Shown: positions 20,405-30,941, numbered from the stretch's first letter. The stretch: DNA of 64,000 bases from an uncultured Pelagibacteraceae bacterium (GCA_902543375.1 CACBYE010000001.1:163862-227861); one strand, 5' to 3'. The notes: a model not told the origin generated them from the sequence alone. A program made the numbers and translations.

Positions 20405-21286
20405 TCAATTGGAAACGATTTCCTTAGGTTTTTTTAAAAGTGTGTAAAACTGAAGTAATACAGCAAAAAGTATTATTGCACCTCCTATCAATCCATATAT
20501 TGAGGGTATTTCGCTAACAAAAAGAAAAGCCCAAATAGGACCAAGAACAGATTCGGATAGCATAATTATTCCAACCATTGCAGAGGGGGTTGTTCTAGCG
20601 CCAATAGTTATAAATATAAAACCAAAACCTATTTGAAAAAATCCAGCTAAAAAACCTAAAAAAATATCATGTGGTGAAATCATTATTGTTGTTGAAAGTG
20701 ATAAACCAATGAGACATGAACTTATACCTGCAACGAACTGTGCTGGGACCATATCAACTGATGGAAATTTTCTAACGATCATTATCAAAACCGCAAAAGT
20801 AATTGGCATTGTGAAAGCTGCTAAATTTCCAGATAATTCTCCTGGAGATAATGAGTTTCCAACCATTAACAGCACTCCAGACATTGCTAGAATAATTGAA
20901 GTTAAAGTAATTAAATTAATTTTTTCTTTTAAGAAGAAGAAACCAAATATAGCTAAAAATAAAATTTGAAGTGATATGATGAAATTAGTGTTAGCAACAG
21001 TAGTGTTATACATAGCAAAAACATAACCACAAAAACCAATAGATAATATTAATCCACCAATAAAACCTGGTAATCCAGAATCATAAAACGATTTTAAAAC
21101 TTTGCTCTTATAAGTGATTATCAAAAAAGTTAAAACTGTAAGAGAAAAAAATAAGGATCTCCAAAACAATATTTGCCATAATGTTGCTCCCTCAAAAGAT
21201 TTTACTATTAGTCCACCAAAGCTTAAACTAAGAGCACCGAAAAATATCAGTAATGGACCGGGTAAACTTTTTAAAATATTCATCAA
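20405..21286 (-). CDS. EamA/DMT family transporter
   Basis: 293 aa multi-TM EamA-like. Confidence 0.8.
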   Translation of the reverse strand: MMNILKSLPGPLLIFFGALSLSFGGLIVKSFEGATLWQILFWRSLFFSLTVLTFLIITYKSKVLKSFYDSGLPGFIGGLILSIGFCGYVFAMYNTTVANTNFIISLQILFLAIFGFFFLKEKINLITLTSIILAMSGVLLMVGNSLSPGELSGNLAAFTMPITFAVLIMIVRKFPSVDMVPAQFVAGISSCLIGLSLSTTIMISPHDIFLGFLAGFFQIGFGFIFITIGARTTPSAMVGIIMLSESVLGPIWAFLFVSEIPSIYGLIGGAIILFAVLLQFYTLLKKPKEIVSN

Positions 21287-22227
21287 ATTTGAGAAATTAA
21301 GTTTTGAGTTTCTAGTTCATACAGTTTAAAAAGGTTTTCTGCACTATTTAAATCGACCTCTTGAAATTTAATTCTTGAGCCAGGTGTTAATTGAACTAAT
21401 TTGTCATAATCAGCACTTATAACTACACCAATCTTGGGATAACCCCCAATAGTGCCATGATCTGAAAGCATTATAATTGGATTACCATCAGCCGGTACTT
21501 GTATTGCCCCCTTAATCAAACCCTCAGATCTAATATTTGTATCAACTATATTTTCTATTTTTTTTCCCTCTAATCTCATTCCCATACGGTCAGATAATTT
21601 AGAGACTTTAAATTCATTTTTAAAAAAAATTTTTTTCCCTTCCTCAGAGAAATAATTAAAATTTGTTCCCTTAATTACTCTGATATTTTCTATCTTTGTA
21701 TTAATATAATTTAATTTTTTATTTACATAGTTTGTATTAATTTCTTTAAGATTAATTTTTTGATTATCAGATATTTTCTCTCCCTTATTAGAACCTATAT
21801 TTGCTTTTGTATTTATTGAACAACTTGACCATTGAAATTTTAAATCAAACTTACCAGATATTGCTAGATATCCATATACAGATTTATTTGTTGATATAAT
21901 ATCTAATTCATCATTATTTTCTAAAATAAAAGATTGGTAACATTCTCCATTAATTAAATCATTACCTTTTTTAATTTTAAAAGTAACATCACCGGTGATA
22001 ACAATATTTAATTTGTTTCCATGATATTTCAAATGAGGACCCTGATAAGCAAATTCTATCACGGGATAATTATGATTATTTCCAGCAAGTTTATTAGCTA
22101 ATAAATAACTTCTATTATCCATGGCTCCACTAAATGGAACTCCTATATGATAAAGGTTACTTCTTCCAAGATCTTGAAAAGTTGAGTTAATACCAGCTCT
22201 TATTATTTCAAAATAATTTTTACTCAT
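21283..22227 (-). CDS. pxpC: 5-oxoprolinase subunit C (PxpC, KipA-like carboxyltransferase)
   Basis: FEIIRAGINSTFQDLGRSNLYHIGVPFSGAMD; SDHGTIGGYPKIGVVI; internal Met preferred. Confidence 0.88.
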   Translation of the reverse strand: MSKNYFEIIRAGINSTFQDLGRSNLYHIGVPFSGAMDNRSYLLANKLAGNNHNYPVIEFAYQGPHLKYHGNKLNIVITGDVTFKIKKGNDLINGECYQSFILENNDELDIISTNKSVYGYLAISGKFDLKFQWSSCSINTKANIGSNKGEKISDNQKINLKEINTNYVNKKLNYINTKIENIRVIKGTNFNYFSEEGKKIFFKNEFKVSKLSDRMGMRLEGKKIENIVDTNIRSEGLIKGAIQVPADGNPIIMLSDHGTIGGYPKIGVVISADYDKLVQLTPGSRIKFQEVDLNSAENLFKLYELETQNLISQI

Positions 22228-22894
22228 GATAATTTTGATATTTCTCCTTCGTAATTCTTTTAAATGAGACTGAATCACCTGGATTAATTAAATTAGGCTC
22301 ATTTTCTTTAGAACTATTAAAAATATTCAGAGGAGTATTGCCAATAATATTCCACCCCCCAGGACTTTCAAAAGTATAGATATTTGCAAATTGCTCGGTT
22401 ATCCCAATTGAACCTTTTGGTACCTTAATCCTAGGAGTACCAAGACGTTTAGCTCTTAAATTTTTATCCAAATCTCCAAGAAAAGGCATTCCTGCAATAA
22501 AACCTGTCATATAGCAAAAAAATTCTTTGTCAAAAAAACTCTCATATATTTTTTCCTCTTTCATCTGAAGTTTTTCTTCTAGTCTTTTTATATCTAAGGA
22601 AAAATCCTTCTCACAACAAACAGGAATTTCAAACTTTTTATTTTGAATACTATCATCATTAATAATTTCAATATTATCAATAATCTTTTTGAGTTTATTA
22701 AAATTAATTTTTTTTAGATCAAAAGAAATAATTAATTTATTATATGATGGAGTAAGATTATTTACTCCTACAATATTTTTGTTTTGAATAGTTTTAAAAT
22801 ATCTTATTACTTGACTATTAATCTTTCTGTTTACCTCTTTTCCAAAATCACAATATAAAGCTGCGTCACCAAGATTTGATATATTTTTTATCAT
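22220..22894 (-). CDS. pxpB: 5-oxoprolinase subunit B (PxpB, KipI-like)
   Basis: GFIAGMPFLGDLD, PRIKVPKGSIGITEQFANIYTFESPGGWNIIG. Confidence 0.9.
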   Translation of the reverse strand: MIKNISNLGDAALYCDFGKEVNRKINSQVIRYFKTIQNKNIVGVNNLTPSYNKLIISFDLKKINFNKLKKIIDNIEIINDDSIQNKKFEIPVCCEKDFSLDIKRLEEKLQMKEEKIYESFFDKEFFCYMTGFIAGMPFLGDLDKNLRAKRLGTPRIKVPKGSIGITEQFANIYTFESPGGWNIIGNTPLNIFNSSKENEPNLINPGDSVSFKRITKEKYQNYHE

Positions 22895-22915
22895 GCCATG
22901 TTATACTGAAGAATA

Positions 22916-23695
22916 GTGACTATTGAAATTAATATAAATTGTGATTTAGGTGAAAAATCTAAACATCATTCTAACAAACATGATCCTGAATTACTTGAGA
23001 TTGTCAATTCAGCAAATGTAGCATGTGGTTATCATGCTGGTGATGAAGAAACTATGAATACAATTGTAAAAATATCAAAAAAAAATGGTGTTAGTATTGG
23101 AGCGCATCCATCTTTTAATGACCCTGAAAATTTTGGTAGAGAAAGAATGAATTTATCTGACTCAGAGATAGAAAAATTAATAATTGATCAATATGAGATT
23201 CTTCAAACAATTTCATCTAATCATGGTGAAAGTGTAACTCATATAAAGCCACATGGTGCACTAAATAATATGGCATGCGAAGATATCGATTTAGCGACAA
23301 CATTAGCAAAAGTAATTAAAAGGATAAATCCTGAGTTGATTTATTTGGTGCCAACTGGATCTAAAATGGAACACGCTGCTAAAAAGTTAGATTTGAAAAT
23401 CGCCTGTGAAATATTTGCAGATAGAAATTATGAAGATGATGGAAATCTTGTATCAAGAAAAAAGCCACATGCTTTAATTACAGATCCGGAGCAAGCAAAA
23501 AACCATGTATTAAAGATGGTTCAAACTCAGTCACTTAATTGTCACAGCGGAAAACAAATACCTTGTGAAATCGACTCCGTGTGTATACATGGTGATAATA
23601 AAAGTTCTCTAGCAACAGCTAAGTCAATTAAAACTTACTTGCTAAATAACAGAATTGAACTTAAAACATTAAACAGAATGAAAAAATTTATATGA
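22916..23695 (+). CDS. pxpA: 5-oxoprolinase subunit A (PxpA, LamB/YcsF family); GTG start
   Basis: ININCDLGE, NVACGYHAGD, HIKPHGALNN, VCIHGDN. Confidence 0.92.
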   Translation: MTIEININCDLGEKSKHHSNKHDPELLEIVNSANVACGYHAGDEETMNTIVKISKKNGVSIGAHPSFNDPENFGRERMNLSDSEIEKLIIDQYEILQTISSNHGESVTHIKPHGALNNMACEDIDLATTLAKVIKRINPELIYLVPTGSKMEHAAKKLDLKIACEIFADRNYEDDGNLVSRKKPHALITDPEQAKNHVLKMVQTQSLNCHSGKQIPCEIDSVCIHGDNKSSLATAKSIKTYLLNNRIELKTLNRMKKFI

Positions 23696-24183
23696 TTAAA
23701 AACTTACTTTTCTCTTTGATTGTTTCGACTTTTTTATTTTCAAACTTGTTTGCTGCAGGCTCTAGTGATAGTAGCTCTTCCAATACCGAAACCAAATATG
23801 ATATGGCGGTAACGCATATTAAAGTAGCAAAAAAATTTGAGGAAAAAGATAAAATTGAAAAAGCAAAGAAAAGATATGAGAAGGCTCAAAAACTATTACT
23901 TCAATCAAATAAAAAATATCCTAACAAAGCTGATACATTAAATTATTTAGGTTTTACTACTCGAAAACTTGGAGATTTTGAAAATGGTGAAAAATATTAT
24001 TTACAAGGTTTAAAAATCGACCCTAAACACATAGGTATCAATGAATACCTGGGGGAGTTATATGTTGCAACAAATAGACATAATCTTGCAGTTGAAAGAC
24101 TTGAGGTGCTTAAGGGTTGTAATTGTAAAGAATATGATGATTTGAAAGCCATAATTGCTGGTAAAAAAGTTTCAAAATATTAA
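23692..24183 (+). CDS. Secreted TPR-repeat protein
   Basis: Signal peptide then LNYLGFTTRKLGDFENGEKYYLQGLKIDPKHIGINEYLGELY. Confidence 0.75.
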   Translation: MIKNLLFSLIVSTFLFSNLFAAGSSDSSSSNTETKYDMAVTHIKVAKKFEEKDKIEKAKKRYEKAQKLLLQSNKKYPNKADTLNYLGFTTRKLGDFENGEKYYLQGLKIDPKHIGINEYLGELYVATNRHNLAVERLEVLKGCNCKEYDDLKAIIAGKKVSKY

Positions 24184-24243
24184 TTCATAATTTAAAAGAC
24201 ATCTAAAAGTTTATAATATAAATTATTTAAATAAGTTATTAAA

Positions 24244-24855
24244 TTGTTAGAAGAATCTCTCATACTACTACAAATTATTTTCATAGATATTATCTTAGCT
24301 GCAGATAATGCAATTATAATTGGTCTAATTGCTGCTAACTTTGTGCCTAAGAATAGAAAATTAATTATTTTCTGGGGTGTTGTAGGTGCACTTGTTTTTA
24401 AAGTTTTATTTGCTATTTTTGCAACTTATCTTTTCCAATTTTACTGGGTAAAAATTATTGGAGGACTTTTATTGATATGGATTGTGAACGATTTAAGAAA
24501 AGATTTATTTGAAATTAAAAAAATTAAATCACCAACCAAAAAATCTAAAGAGCCATCTTTTATAAAAAGTATTTATAAAGTTCTTTTTGCAGATATAACA
24601 ATTAGCTTTGATAATGTCATAGGTGTAGTGGGTGCTGCGAAAGGAAATTTTGGTTATATGATGTTTGGACTTATTTTATCAGTTGTCTTAACGGGTGCAC
24701 TTGCAACATATCTTGCAAATTATATTCAAAAACACCTTTGGATTGCATATGTTGGTTTAGGTTTTATTTTACTCGTTGCATTACAACTGATTATCGGTGG
24801 GTTGAGTGATTACGGTGTTCTATCGATTAATGAAACATTCAAAAAATATTTTTAA
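24244..24855 (+). CDS. TerC family (YjbE-type) integral membrane protein; TTG start
   Basis: IIFIDIILAADNAIIIGLIA, ADITISFDNVIGV. Confidence 0.85.
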   Translation: MLEESLILLQIIFIDIILAADNAIIIGLIAANFVPKNRKLIIFWGVVGALVFKVLFAIFATYLFQFYWVKIIGGLLLIWIVNDLRKDLFEIKKIKSPTKKSKEPSFIKSIYKVLFADITISFDNVIGVVGAAKGNFGYMMFGLILSVVLTGALATYLANYIQKHLWIAYVGLGFILLVALQLIIGGLSDYGVLSINETFKKYF

Positions 24856-24977
24856 CCATATTATTTGTTGATAAAATAACAATTTTTTAAGAGAAATTAA
24901 ATAATTTGCTTATTGAAAGTTTCTGAAATTTGGTTTTAATTTAGATTTTAAAAATTGTTAACAATAAAAGGATAATA

Positions 24978-26168
24978 ATGAGAAAATTAATTATTGCTGC
25001 ATTTATGTTTGTGTCGAGTTTTGGAACAAATTTGATGGCAGATGGTCATTCAATTAAGATGGGGATTATCTTAGGATTTACTGGTCCTATTGAATCTTTA
25101 ACACCAGCTATGGCTGCTTCTGCTGAATTAGCTTTTAAAGAAGCTTCAGATTCAGGATCACTATTAGGTGGAAAAAAAATTAAACCAATTAGAGCAGACT
25201 CAACTTGTGTAGACTCTGCAGCGGCAACAGCAGCAGCAGAAGGTGTTATTTCACAAGGTGTAACAGCAATTATGGGAGCTGATTGTTCAGGTGTAACAGG
25301 TGCAATAGCATCTAATGTTGCAATACCAAATGGTGTTGTGATGATTTCACCTTCAGCAACTTCTCCAGGTTTAACAGCTCTTGATGATAAAGGATATTTT
25401 TTTAGAACAGCTCCATCAGATGCAAGAGGTGGACAAATCTTAGCTGATGTTACTAAAGATAGAAAAATTAAAAGTGTTGCGATCACTTATACTAATAACG
25501 ACTACGGGAAAGGTTTAGCAGATGTTTATAAAGCAGCTGTTGAGGCTCATGGTATTAAAGTTACTACAGTAACTGCACACGAAGATGGTAAAGCAGACTA
25601 TTCATCAGAAGTTGCTACATTAGCTTCAGCAGGTGGAGATGCAGTAGCAGTAATAGGTTACTTAGACCAAGGAGGTAAAGGTATTATTCAAGCATCTTTA
25701 GACTCAGGCGCATTTGATAGATTTATTTTATCAGATGGTATGATTGGTCAATCTTTAGTTGATGCATTTGGAAAAGATTTGAATAAATCTTTCGGCTCAT
25801 TGCCTGGTTCAACGGGAAAAGGAGCTGGAGTATTTGCTAAAGTAGCAAGTGCTGCTGGTATAGATAGTTCTGGTCCTTATACAGGTGAGTCGTATGATGC
25901 TGCTGCTTTAATAGTTTTAGCAATGCAAGCAGGTAACTCAACCGACAGAGCGTCAATTGCAAAAAATGTAATGGATGTTGCTAATGGTCCTGGAACAAAG
26001 ATTTATCCAGGTGAGCTTAAAAAGGGTTTAGATTTGTTAGCTAAAGGTAAAAAAGTCGACTACGAAGGTGCAACTGGAGTTACTTTTACCAGCGTCGGTG
26101 AAGCTGAAGGTTCCTTCTTAGAACAAGAAGTTAAAGGCGGAAAATTCAAAACTAAAAAACAAAGATAA
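24978..26168 (+). CDS. Liv-type ABC transporter substrate-binding protein (system 1)
   Basis: Signal peptide; GIILGFTGPIESLTPAMAASAELAFKEA; periplasmic binding protein type 1 fold pattern. Confidence 0.88.
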   Translation: MRKLIIAAFMFVSSFGTNLMADGHSIKMGIILGFTGPIESLTPAMAASAELAFKEASDSGSLLGGKKIKPIRADSTCVDSAAATAAAEGVISQGVTAIMGADCSGVTGAIASNVAIPNGVVMISPSATSPGLTALDDKGYFFRTAPSDARGGQILADVTKDRKIKSVAITYTNNDYGKGLADVYKAAVEAHGIKVTTVTAHEDGKADYSSEVATLASAGGDAVAVIGYLDQGGKGIIQASLDSGAFDRFILSDGMIGQSLVDAFGKDLNKSFGSLPGSTGKGAGVFAKVASAAGIDSSGPYTGESYDAAALIVLAMQAGNSTDRASIAKNVMDVANGPGTKIYPGELKKGLDLLAKGKKVDYEGATGVTFTSVGEAEGSFLEQEVKGGKFKTKKQR

Positions 26169-26189
26169 TTTTTTATCTATAATGGATTA

Positions 26190-26222
26190 AACCCCTAACA
26201 TCTTTGATGTTGGGGGTTTTTT
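26190..26222 (+). terminator. Rho-independent terminator after SBP gene
   Basis: AACCCCTAACATC-TTT-GATGTTGGGGGTT then T run. Confidence 0.9.
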
Positions 26223-26292
26223 AAAAAAATAGATATTTATCTGCCATATACATGGCCCAAGCAATAGCAGCACCTGTAATAATATATTTCAT
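26221..26292 (-). CDS. Putative 23-aa membrane microprotein downstream of livM
   Basis: ATG..TAA on minus strand encodes MKYIITGAAIAWAMYMADKYLFF, 4 nt after livM stop; not in supplied ORF track (too short). Confidence 0.45.
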   Translation of the reverse strand: MKYIITGAAIAWAMYMADKYLFF

Positions 26293-26296
26293 AGTC

Positions 26297-27667
26297 TTAT
26301 TTTATTTCTATTTTTTCAGGAAGTATACCCTTTGGTCTATATCTCATAATTAATAATAAGCCTATTCCCATCATTAAAAATCTGAAATAAGGAACACTTT
26401 CAATTAAATGAACTTTTAAATAATGCGTATCTTCTAAACCTGCTGTTGTTAGATTGACCAAATACAATCCAATTGGTGCTGCCTCAATCCATAAAAACCA
26501 AACTACAAAACCTCCAAGAATTGCTCCAAAATTATTTCCACTTCCACCAACAATCACCATTACCCAAATTAAAAAAGTGTATCTCAAAGGTCTATAGCTT
26601 CCTGGTGTAAATAATCCATCTTGAGTTACAAGCATAGCTCCAGCAATTCCAACTATTGCAGATCCCAAAACAAAAATTAACAAATGTTGTTTTACTACAT
26701 TTTTTCCCATAGCATTGGCAGCTTCTTCATTATCTCTAATAGCTCTCATCATTCTTCCCCAAGGAGAGTAAAGAGCTTTTTGAGTTAAGATTAAAAGAAT
26801 AATTACAACAACTAAAAACAAACCTGAGTAACAAAGTTTTACAAATATTGATGATCCCTCAATTACAAATTGATTAAGAGCTGATTGTCTTTCTATAATA
26901 TCTGAAATCAAATCCAGTTTTCCAGAATTAAATTTTTCAACTAGATTTATAAACCAATCTGTTTGTTGTAAATTTACTTCATAGGGAGCAGGACGTTTTA
27001 AGCCAATAACATTTTTAACACCTCTAGTAAGCCAATCTTCATGTTTTATAATTGCTATAACTATTTCTGATATTAGTAATGTGGCTATCGCTAAATAATC
27101 AGCTCTTAATCCAAGGGCTACTTTTCCAATGACAAAAGCCAATCCTCCAGCAAAAAAAGCTCCCACGATCCAAGAAAAAATTATTGGCAACCCTAACCCA
27201 CCTAGAAATCCAGTTCTCGCTGGATTTACTTCCTCAATTGCCTCAATACCAGGTGCAGAAACAAATCGTATAATAATTATTCCTGAAATAATTATTGCAG
27301 CAATCGCATAATTTCTAATTTTAGATTTTTGATATTTTTTGAGAACAAATCTAACAACTAAAACAATTCCAACAATAAGAAATAAACTTAATAAAATATT
27401 TATGCCCCCTGCATTCCAAGCCTCTTGAACTGGATTAACAGAAATCAAGACTGCAGCAAGACCTCCTAAGGCCGTAAAGCCCATTATCCCAAAGTTAATT
27501 AAACCAGCATAACCCCATTGGATATTAGCACCCATCGTCATGACAGCTGAGATCAAACAAAGATTAAATATAGATAAAGCAATATTCCATGATTGAAATA
27601 TACCAACAAGGATAATTAATCCCATCATAATACTGTAAGCTGCAATTACATTTAAATTTTTTCTCAC
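26297..27667 (-). CDS. livM: Liv-type ABC transporter permease LivM (system 1)
   Basis: GYAGLINFGIMGFTALGG, GRMMRAIRDNEEAANAMGKN. Confidence 0.88.
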   Translation of the reverse strand: MRKNLNVIAAYSIMMGLIILVGIFQSWNIALSIFNLCLISAVMTMGANIQWGYAGLINFGIMGFTALGGLAAVLISVNPVQEAWNAGGINILLSLFLIVGIVLVVRFVLKKYQKSKIRNYAIAAIIISGIIIIRFVSAPGIEAIEEVNPARTGFLGGLGLPIIFSWIVGAFFAGGLAFVIGKVALGLRADYLAIATLLISEIVIAIIKHEDWLTRGVKNVIGLKRPAPYEVNLQQTDWFINLVEKFNSGKLDLISDIIERQSALNQFVIEGSSIFVKLCYSGLFLVVVIILLILTQKALYSPWGRMMRAIRDNEEAANAMGKNVVKQHLLIFVLGSAIVGIAGAMLVTQDGLFTPGSYRPLRYTFLIWVMVIVGGSGNNFGAILGGFVVWFLWIEAAPIGLYLVNLTTAGLEDTHYLKVHLIESVPYFRFLMMGIGLLLIMRYRPKGILPEKIEIK

Positions 27668-28674
27668 AATGTCTTTCCTTTAAATATTCCTGATGGTCGA
27701 TACAACAATACTATTACTAATATTGAGAAAGATACTGCAAATTTATAATCAGTTGAGAGTAACTGAATTAAACCATCAGGCTCCAGGTTTTCTGGTAAAA
27801 CATACATAAAAAATTTCTTATATGCATAAGTCAGAAGTATTTCCGAAAAAGCAATTACATAACCTCCTAGGAAAGCTCCAAAAGGATTGCCAATTCCACC
27901 AACTATAGCAGCGGCAAATATTGGGAGCATGTTGTTGAAATAAGTAAATGGTTTAAAACTTTTATCCAAACCATACAAAACTCCCCCTGTTGTGGCTAAA
28001 ATTGCAGCAATCATCCAAGTTATCATAACAACCTTTTTTGGATCTATTCCAGAAAGTAATGCTAAATCCTCATTATCTGAATAAGCTCTCATACTTTTTC
28101 CAGTTTTTGTTTTGTTTAAAAACCAGAATAAAATTGAAACTAAAATTATTGTGACTACAATTGTAATTACTTGCGTTGACTTAATAGCAAGTCCCTCATT
28201 TAAACCAGTAATATCTTTAAATTCACTTGCCCTAATCAAAAATTTTTCACCATCAAAAAATCTTCTATCTGAAGGACCAATTATAATCCTTACCACAGCT
28301 TGAGTAACAAACATTACTCCAATACTTACCATCGCTAATTGAACAGGAGGGCTTTTATTTAATCTGTAATATTTAAATACAAACTTATCAATAATTAACA
28401 TATATAAACCCATAAACAAAATTCCAAAAGGTATTGCTATTAGTGCAGTGGGTAAAAAACCAAGTGATAGACCAAGAGACTGAAAGTACCATGTAAAAAA
28501 TATTGCAACCATCGTACCAAACGACATCATGTCTCCAGTTGCAAAGTTTGCAAAACGCAGTATCCCGTAAATTAAAGTAACAAATATAGCTCCAATTGCT
28601 AATTGAGATCCATAAGTAAGAGCAGGAACAAAAATATAATTTAATAAAAGAATTAATGCGTTTACAATATCCAT
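27664..28674 (-). CDS. livH: Liv-type ABC transporter permease LivH (system 1)
   Basis: FANFATGDMMSFGTMVAI, KTGKSMRAYSDNEDLALLSGID. Confidence 0.88.
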   Translation of the reverse strand: MDIVNALILLLNYIFVPALTYGSQLAIGAIFVTLIYGILRFANFATGDMMSFGTMVAIFFTWYFQSLGLSLGFLPTALIAIPFGILFMGLYMLIIDKFVFKYYRLNKSPPVQLAMVSIGVMFVTQAVVRIIIGPSDRRFFDGEKFLIRASEFKDITGLNEGLAIKSTQVITIVVTIILVSILFWFLNKTKTGKSMRAYSDNEDLALLSGIDPKKVVMITWMIAAILATTGGVLYGLDKSFKPFTYFNNMLPIFAAAIVGGIGNPFGAFLGGYVIAFSEILLTYAYKKFFMYVLPENLEPDGLIQLLSTDYKFAVSFSILVIVLLYRPSGIFKGKTL

Positions 28675-29382
28675 TTAACCTCCTAAAAAAGAGCTTCTTA
28701 CTTTTGGATTGTTCAATAATTCTTTACCAGTACCTGAGTACCGATTTTCACCGGTGACTAGTACATATCCTCTATCAGAAATATTAAGGGCTTGTTTTGC
28801 ATTCTGTTCCACCATTAAAATTGCAACATTCGTCTTTTTTACCTTAATGATATGATCAAAAAGTTCATCCATTACAATTGGAGAAACTCCTGCAGTTGGT
28901 TCATCTAACATTAGCACTGTTGGTTTGATCATAAGGGCTCTTCCCAAAGCAACTTGTTGTCTTTGACCTCCCGATAATTCTCCCACAAATTGTTTTCTTT
29001 TTTCAGTCAAAATAGGAAAAAGATTATAAATTTCGTCAATTACTTTTGTATAATCTTTATTAACTAGAAAGGCTCCCATCTCTAAATTTTCCTCAACTGT
29101 CATCCCTGCAAATACATTTTTTGTTTGAGGTACAAATGAAATTCCTTCTTTAACTCTATCTTGCGGAGAAAGTTTTGTAATATCTTTGCCATCAATAATT
29201 ACAGAACCTGATTTTAGATTTAATAAACCTAACATTGCTTTCATTGCAGTGGATTTTCCAGCTCCATTAGGCCCGAGAATGGATACTATTTCTCCTTTTT
29301 CAACATTAACAGAGCACGAGTTAATTATGTCTGGACCTCTGCCATATCCACCTGTCATGTTATTTCCCTCAAAAAATGCCAC
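28675..29382 (-). CDS. livF: Liv-type ABC transporter ATPase LivF (system 1)
   Basis: GPNGAGKSTAMK, LSGGQRQQVALGRALM, LMLDEPTAG. Confidence 0.9.
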   Translation of the reverse strand: MAFFEGNNMTGGYGRGPDIINSCSVNVEKGEIVSILGPNGAGKSTAMKAMLGLLNLKSGSVIIDGKDITKLSPQDRVKEGISFVPQTKNVFAGMTVEENLEMGAFLVNKDYTKVIDEIYNLFPILTEKRKQFVGELSGGQRQQVALGRALMIKPTVLMLDEPTAGVSPIVMDELFDHIIKVKKTNVAILMVEQNAKQALNISDRGYVLVTGENRYSGTGKELLNNPKVRSSFLGG

Positions 29383-29384
29383 AG

Positions 29385-30170
29385 TTAATTATCCTTTAAT
29401 TTTGATCCTCTACCCAAATAGCTTTCAATAACTCTTTCATCCCTTTTTGCATCTTCTACAGAACCTTCAAATAAAACAGATCCTTCTGCCATAACGATTA
29501 CTGGATCACATAATCTTCCAATAAAATCCATGTCATGCTCAATCATACAAAAAGTATAACCCTTCTCTTTGTTTAATTTTTCAATAGCTGATCCGAGATC
29601 TTTTAACAATGTTCGATTAACACCAGCTCCTACTTCGTCTAATAAGACTAATTTAGCATCAACCATCATTGTACGACCTAATTCTAGCAATTTTTTTTGA
29701 CCCCCCGACAAATTTCCTGCTAATTCATTTTTTAAGTGCTCTAAATTTAAAAAATTAACAACTTCTAAGGCTTTTTCTTTAATCAGATATTCTTCTTTTG
29801 CTACTAAAGAGGGCTTAAGTAAAGCACTCATTAATTTTTCTCCAGATTGATTACCTGGTACCATCATTAAATTTTCTAAAACCGATAAATTTGTAAATTC
29901 ATGTGCAATTTGAAAAGTTCTTAAGAGTCCTTTTGAAAATAATTCATAGGATGGTAAATTGGTAATATTTTCATTGTCGAATAAAACATGACCTGCAGAT
30001 GATTTTAGATTTCCTGCAATTAAATTGAATAAGGTAGTCTTGCCAGAGCCATTAGGTCCTATTATACCAGTTATTGTACCTTTCTTTACCTTTAGTGAGC
30101 AATTAGATACTGCAGCCAATCCACCAAAATATTTTGATAAGTTTTTAATTTCTAAAATGTTGTGTTGCAT
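29385..30170 (-). CDS. livG: Liv-type ABC transporter ATPase LivG (system 1)
   Basis: GPNGSGKTTLFNLIAG, LSGGQKKLLELGR, LLDEVGAG. Confidence 0.9.
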   Translation of the reverse strand: MQHNILEIKNLSKYFGGLAAVSNCSLKVKKGTITGIIGPNGSGKTTLFNLIAGNLKSSAGHVLFDNENITNLPSYELFSKGLLRTFQIAHEFTNLSVLENLMMVPGNQSGEKLMSALLKPSLVAKEEYLIKEKALEVVNFLNLEHLKNELAGNLSGGQKKLLELGRTMMVDAKLVLLDEVGAGVNRTLLKDLGSAIEKLNKEKGYTFCMIEHDMDFIGRLCDPVIVMAEGSVLFEGSVEDAKRDERVIESYLGRGSKLKDN

Positions 30171-30182
30171 TCCTTAATAAGA

Positions 30183-30941
30183 TTATAATCTCTTATAAAT
30201 CTTTCTAAGTGATTTTTCCAATAATCTATAATAGCCTGATTTCCTCAATTCATTAACACCTTGCCAATTGAGACCTCCTGGAGTTTGTTCATTGACTAAA
30301 TTTTTTAAAGGTTTCTTTGAATTTAAAAGTGCTAGCTCAGCTAATGCTGAATACAACAAAGTTACATATTTTTGAGCATCTGATTTATTTGTTTTTTTTC
30401 TAGTCAACCAATTTGATAAAACAGCTAATAATTCGTAAAAAGAAGCCATAGTTCCCGATATAGCCCAAAAGTTTTTTGATAATTTTTCATTTTTAATTTC
30501 AATTGTTGTTCCAATTTTATCAAAAAAACTTTTGACCTTTTTATTAGGAGGGAATATTGCTACTGGACCTTTGCCTAGTCTTATTGGAGGCATTGGGATA
30601 GCTCTTATAATAATTATTTTTTTTTTAATTAATTTTTTTAATTTCGGGTAATTTGTTGTAGACATAAAACTAATAACAGTTTGTTTTTTTTTGAAATTCA
30701 GTTTTGGTAATATGCTCTCACCAACCTTGGGCAAAACACCAAGAAAAATCCAATCTGACTTAGCAATCACAGCCTGGTTATCTTTAGCGATTATAATCTT
30801 TTTGAATTTTTTTTTTAAATATTGCGCCTTTTTTTTATTTCTTGGTGAAATAATTATTTTATTGTGCGAAATTTTTGAATTACATATTCCAGTGATAACA
30901 TCTGTAACAATATTACCAGTTCCTATAAATCCTAAGTTCAT
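30183..30941 (-). CDS. Pyrroline-5-carboxylate reductase family protein
   Basis: MNLGFIGTGNIVTDVI; RAIPMPPIRLGKGP; EQTPGGLNWQGVNELRK. Confidence 0.75.
   Translation of the reverse strand: MNLGFIGTGNIVTDVITGICNSKISHNKIIISPRNKKKAQYLKKKFKKIIIAKDNQAVIAKSDWIFLGVLPKVGESILPKLNFKKKQTVISFMSTTNYPKLKKLIKKKIIIIRAIPMPPIRLGKGPVAIFPPNKKVKSFFDKIGTTIEIKNEKLSKNFWAISGTMASFYELLAVLSNWLTRKKTNKSDAQKYVTLLYSALAELALLNSKKPLKNLVNEQTPGGLNWQGVNELRKSGYYRLLEKSLRKIYKRL

Noticed and set aside
25046-25486. Minus-strand 146-aa ORF inside the SBP gene
   Set aside because: Antisense open frame produced by codon bias; no motifs.
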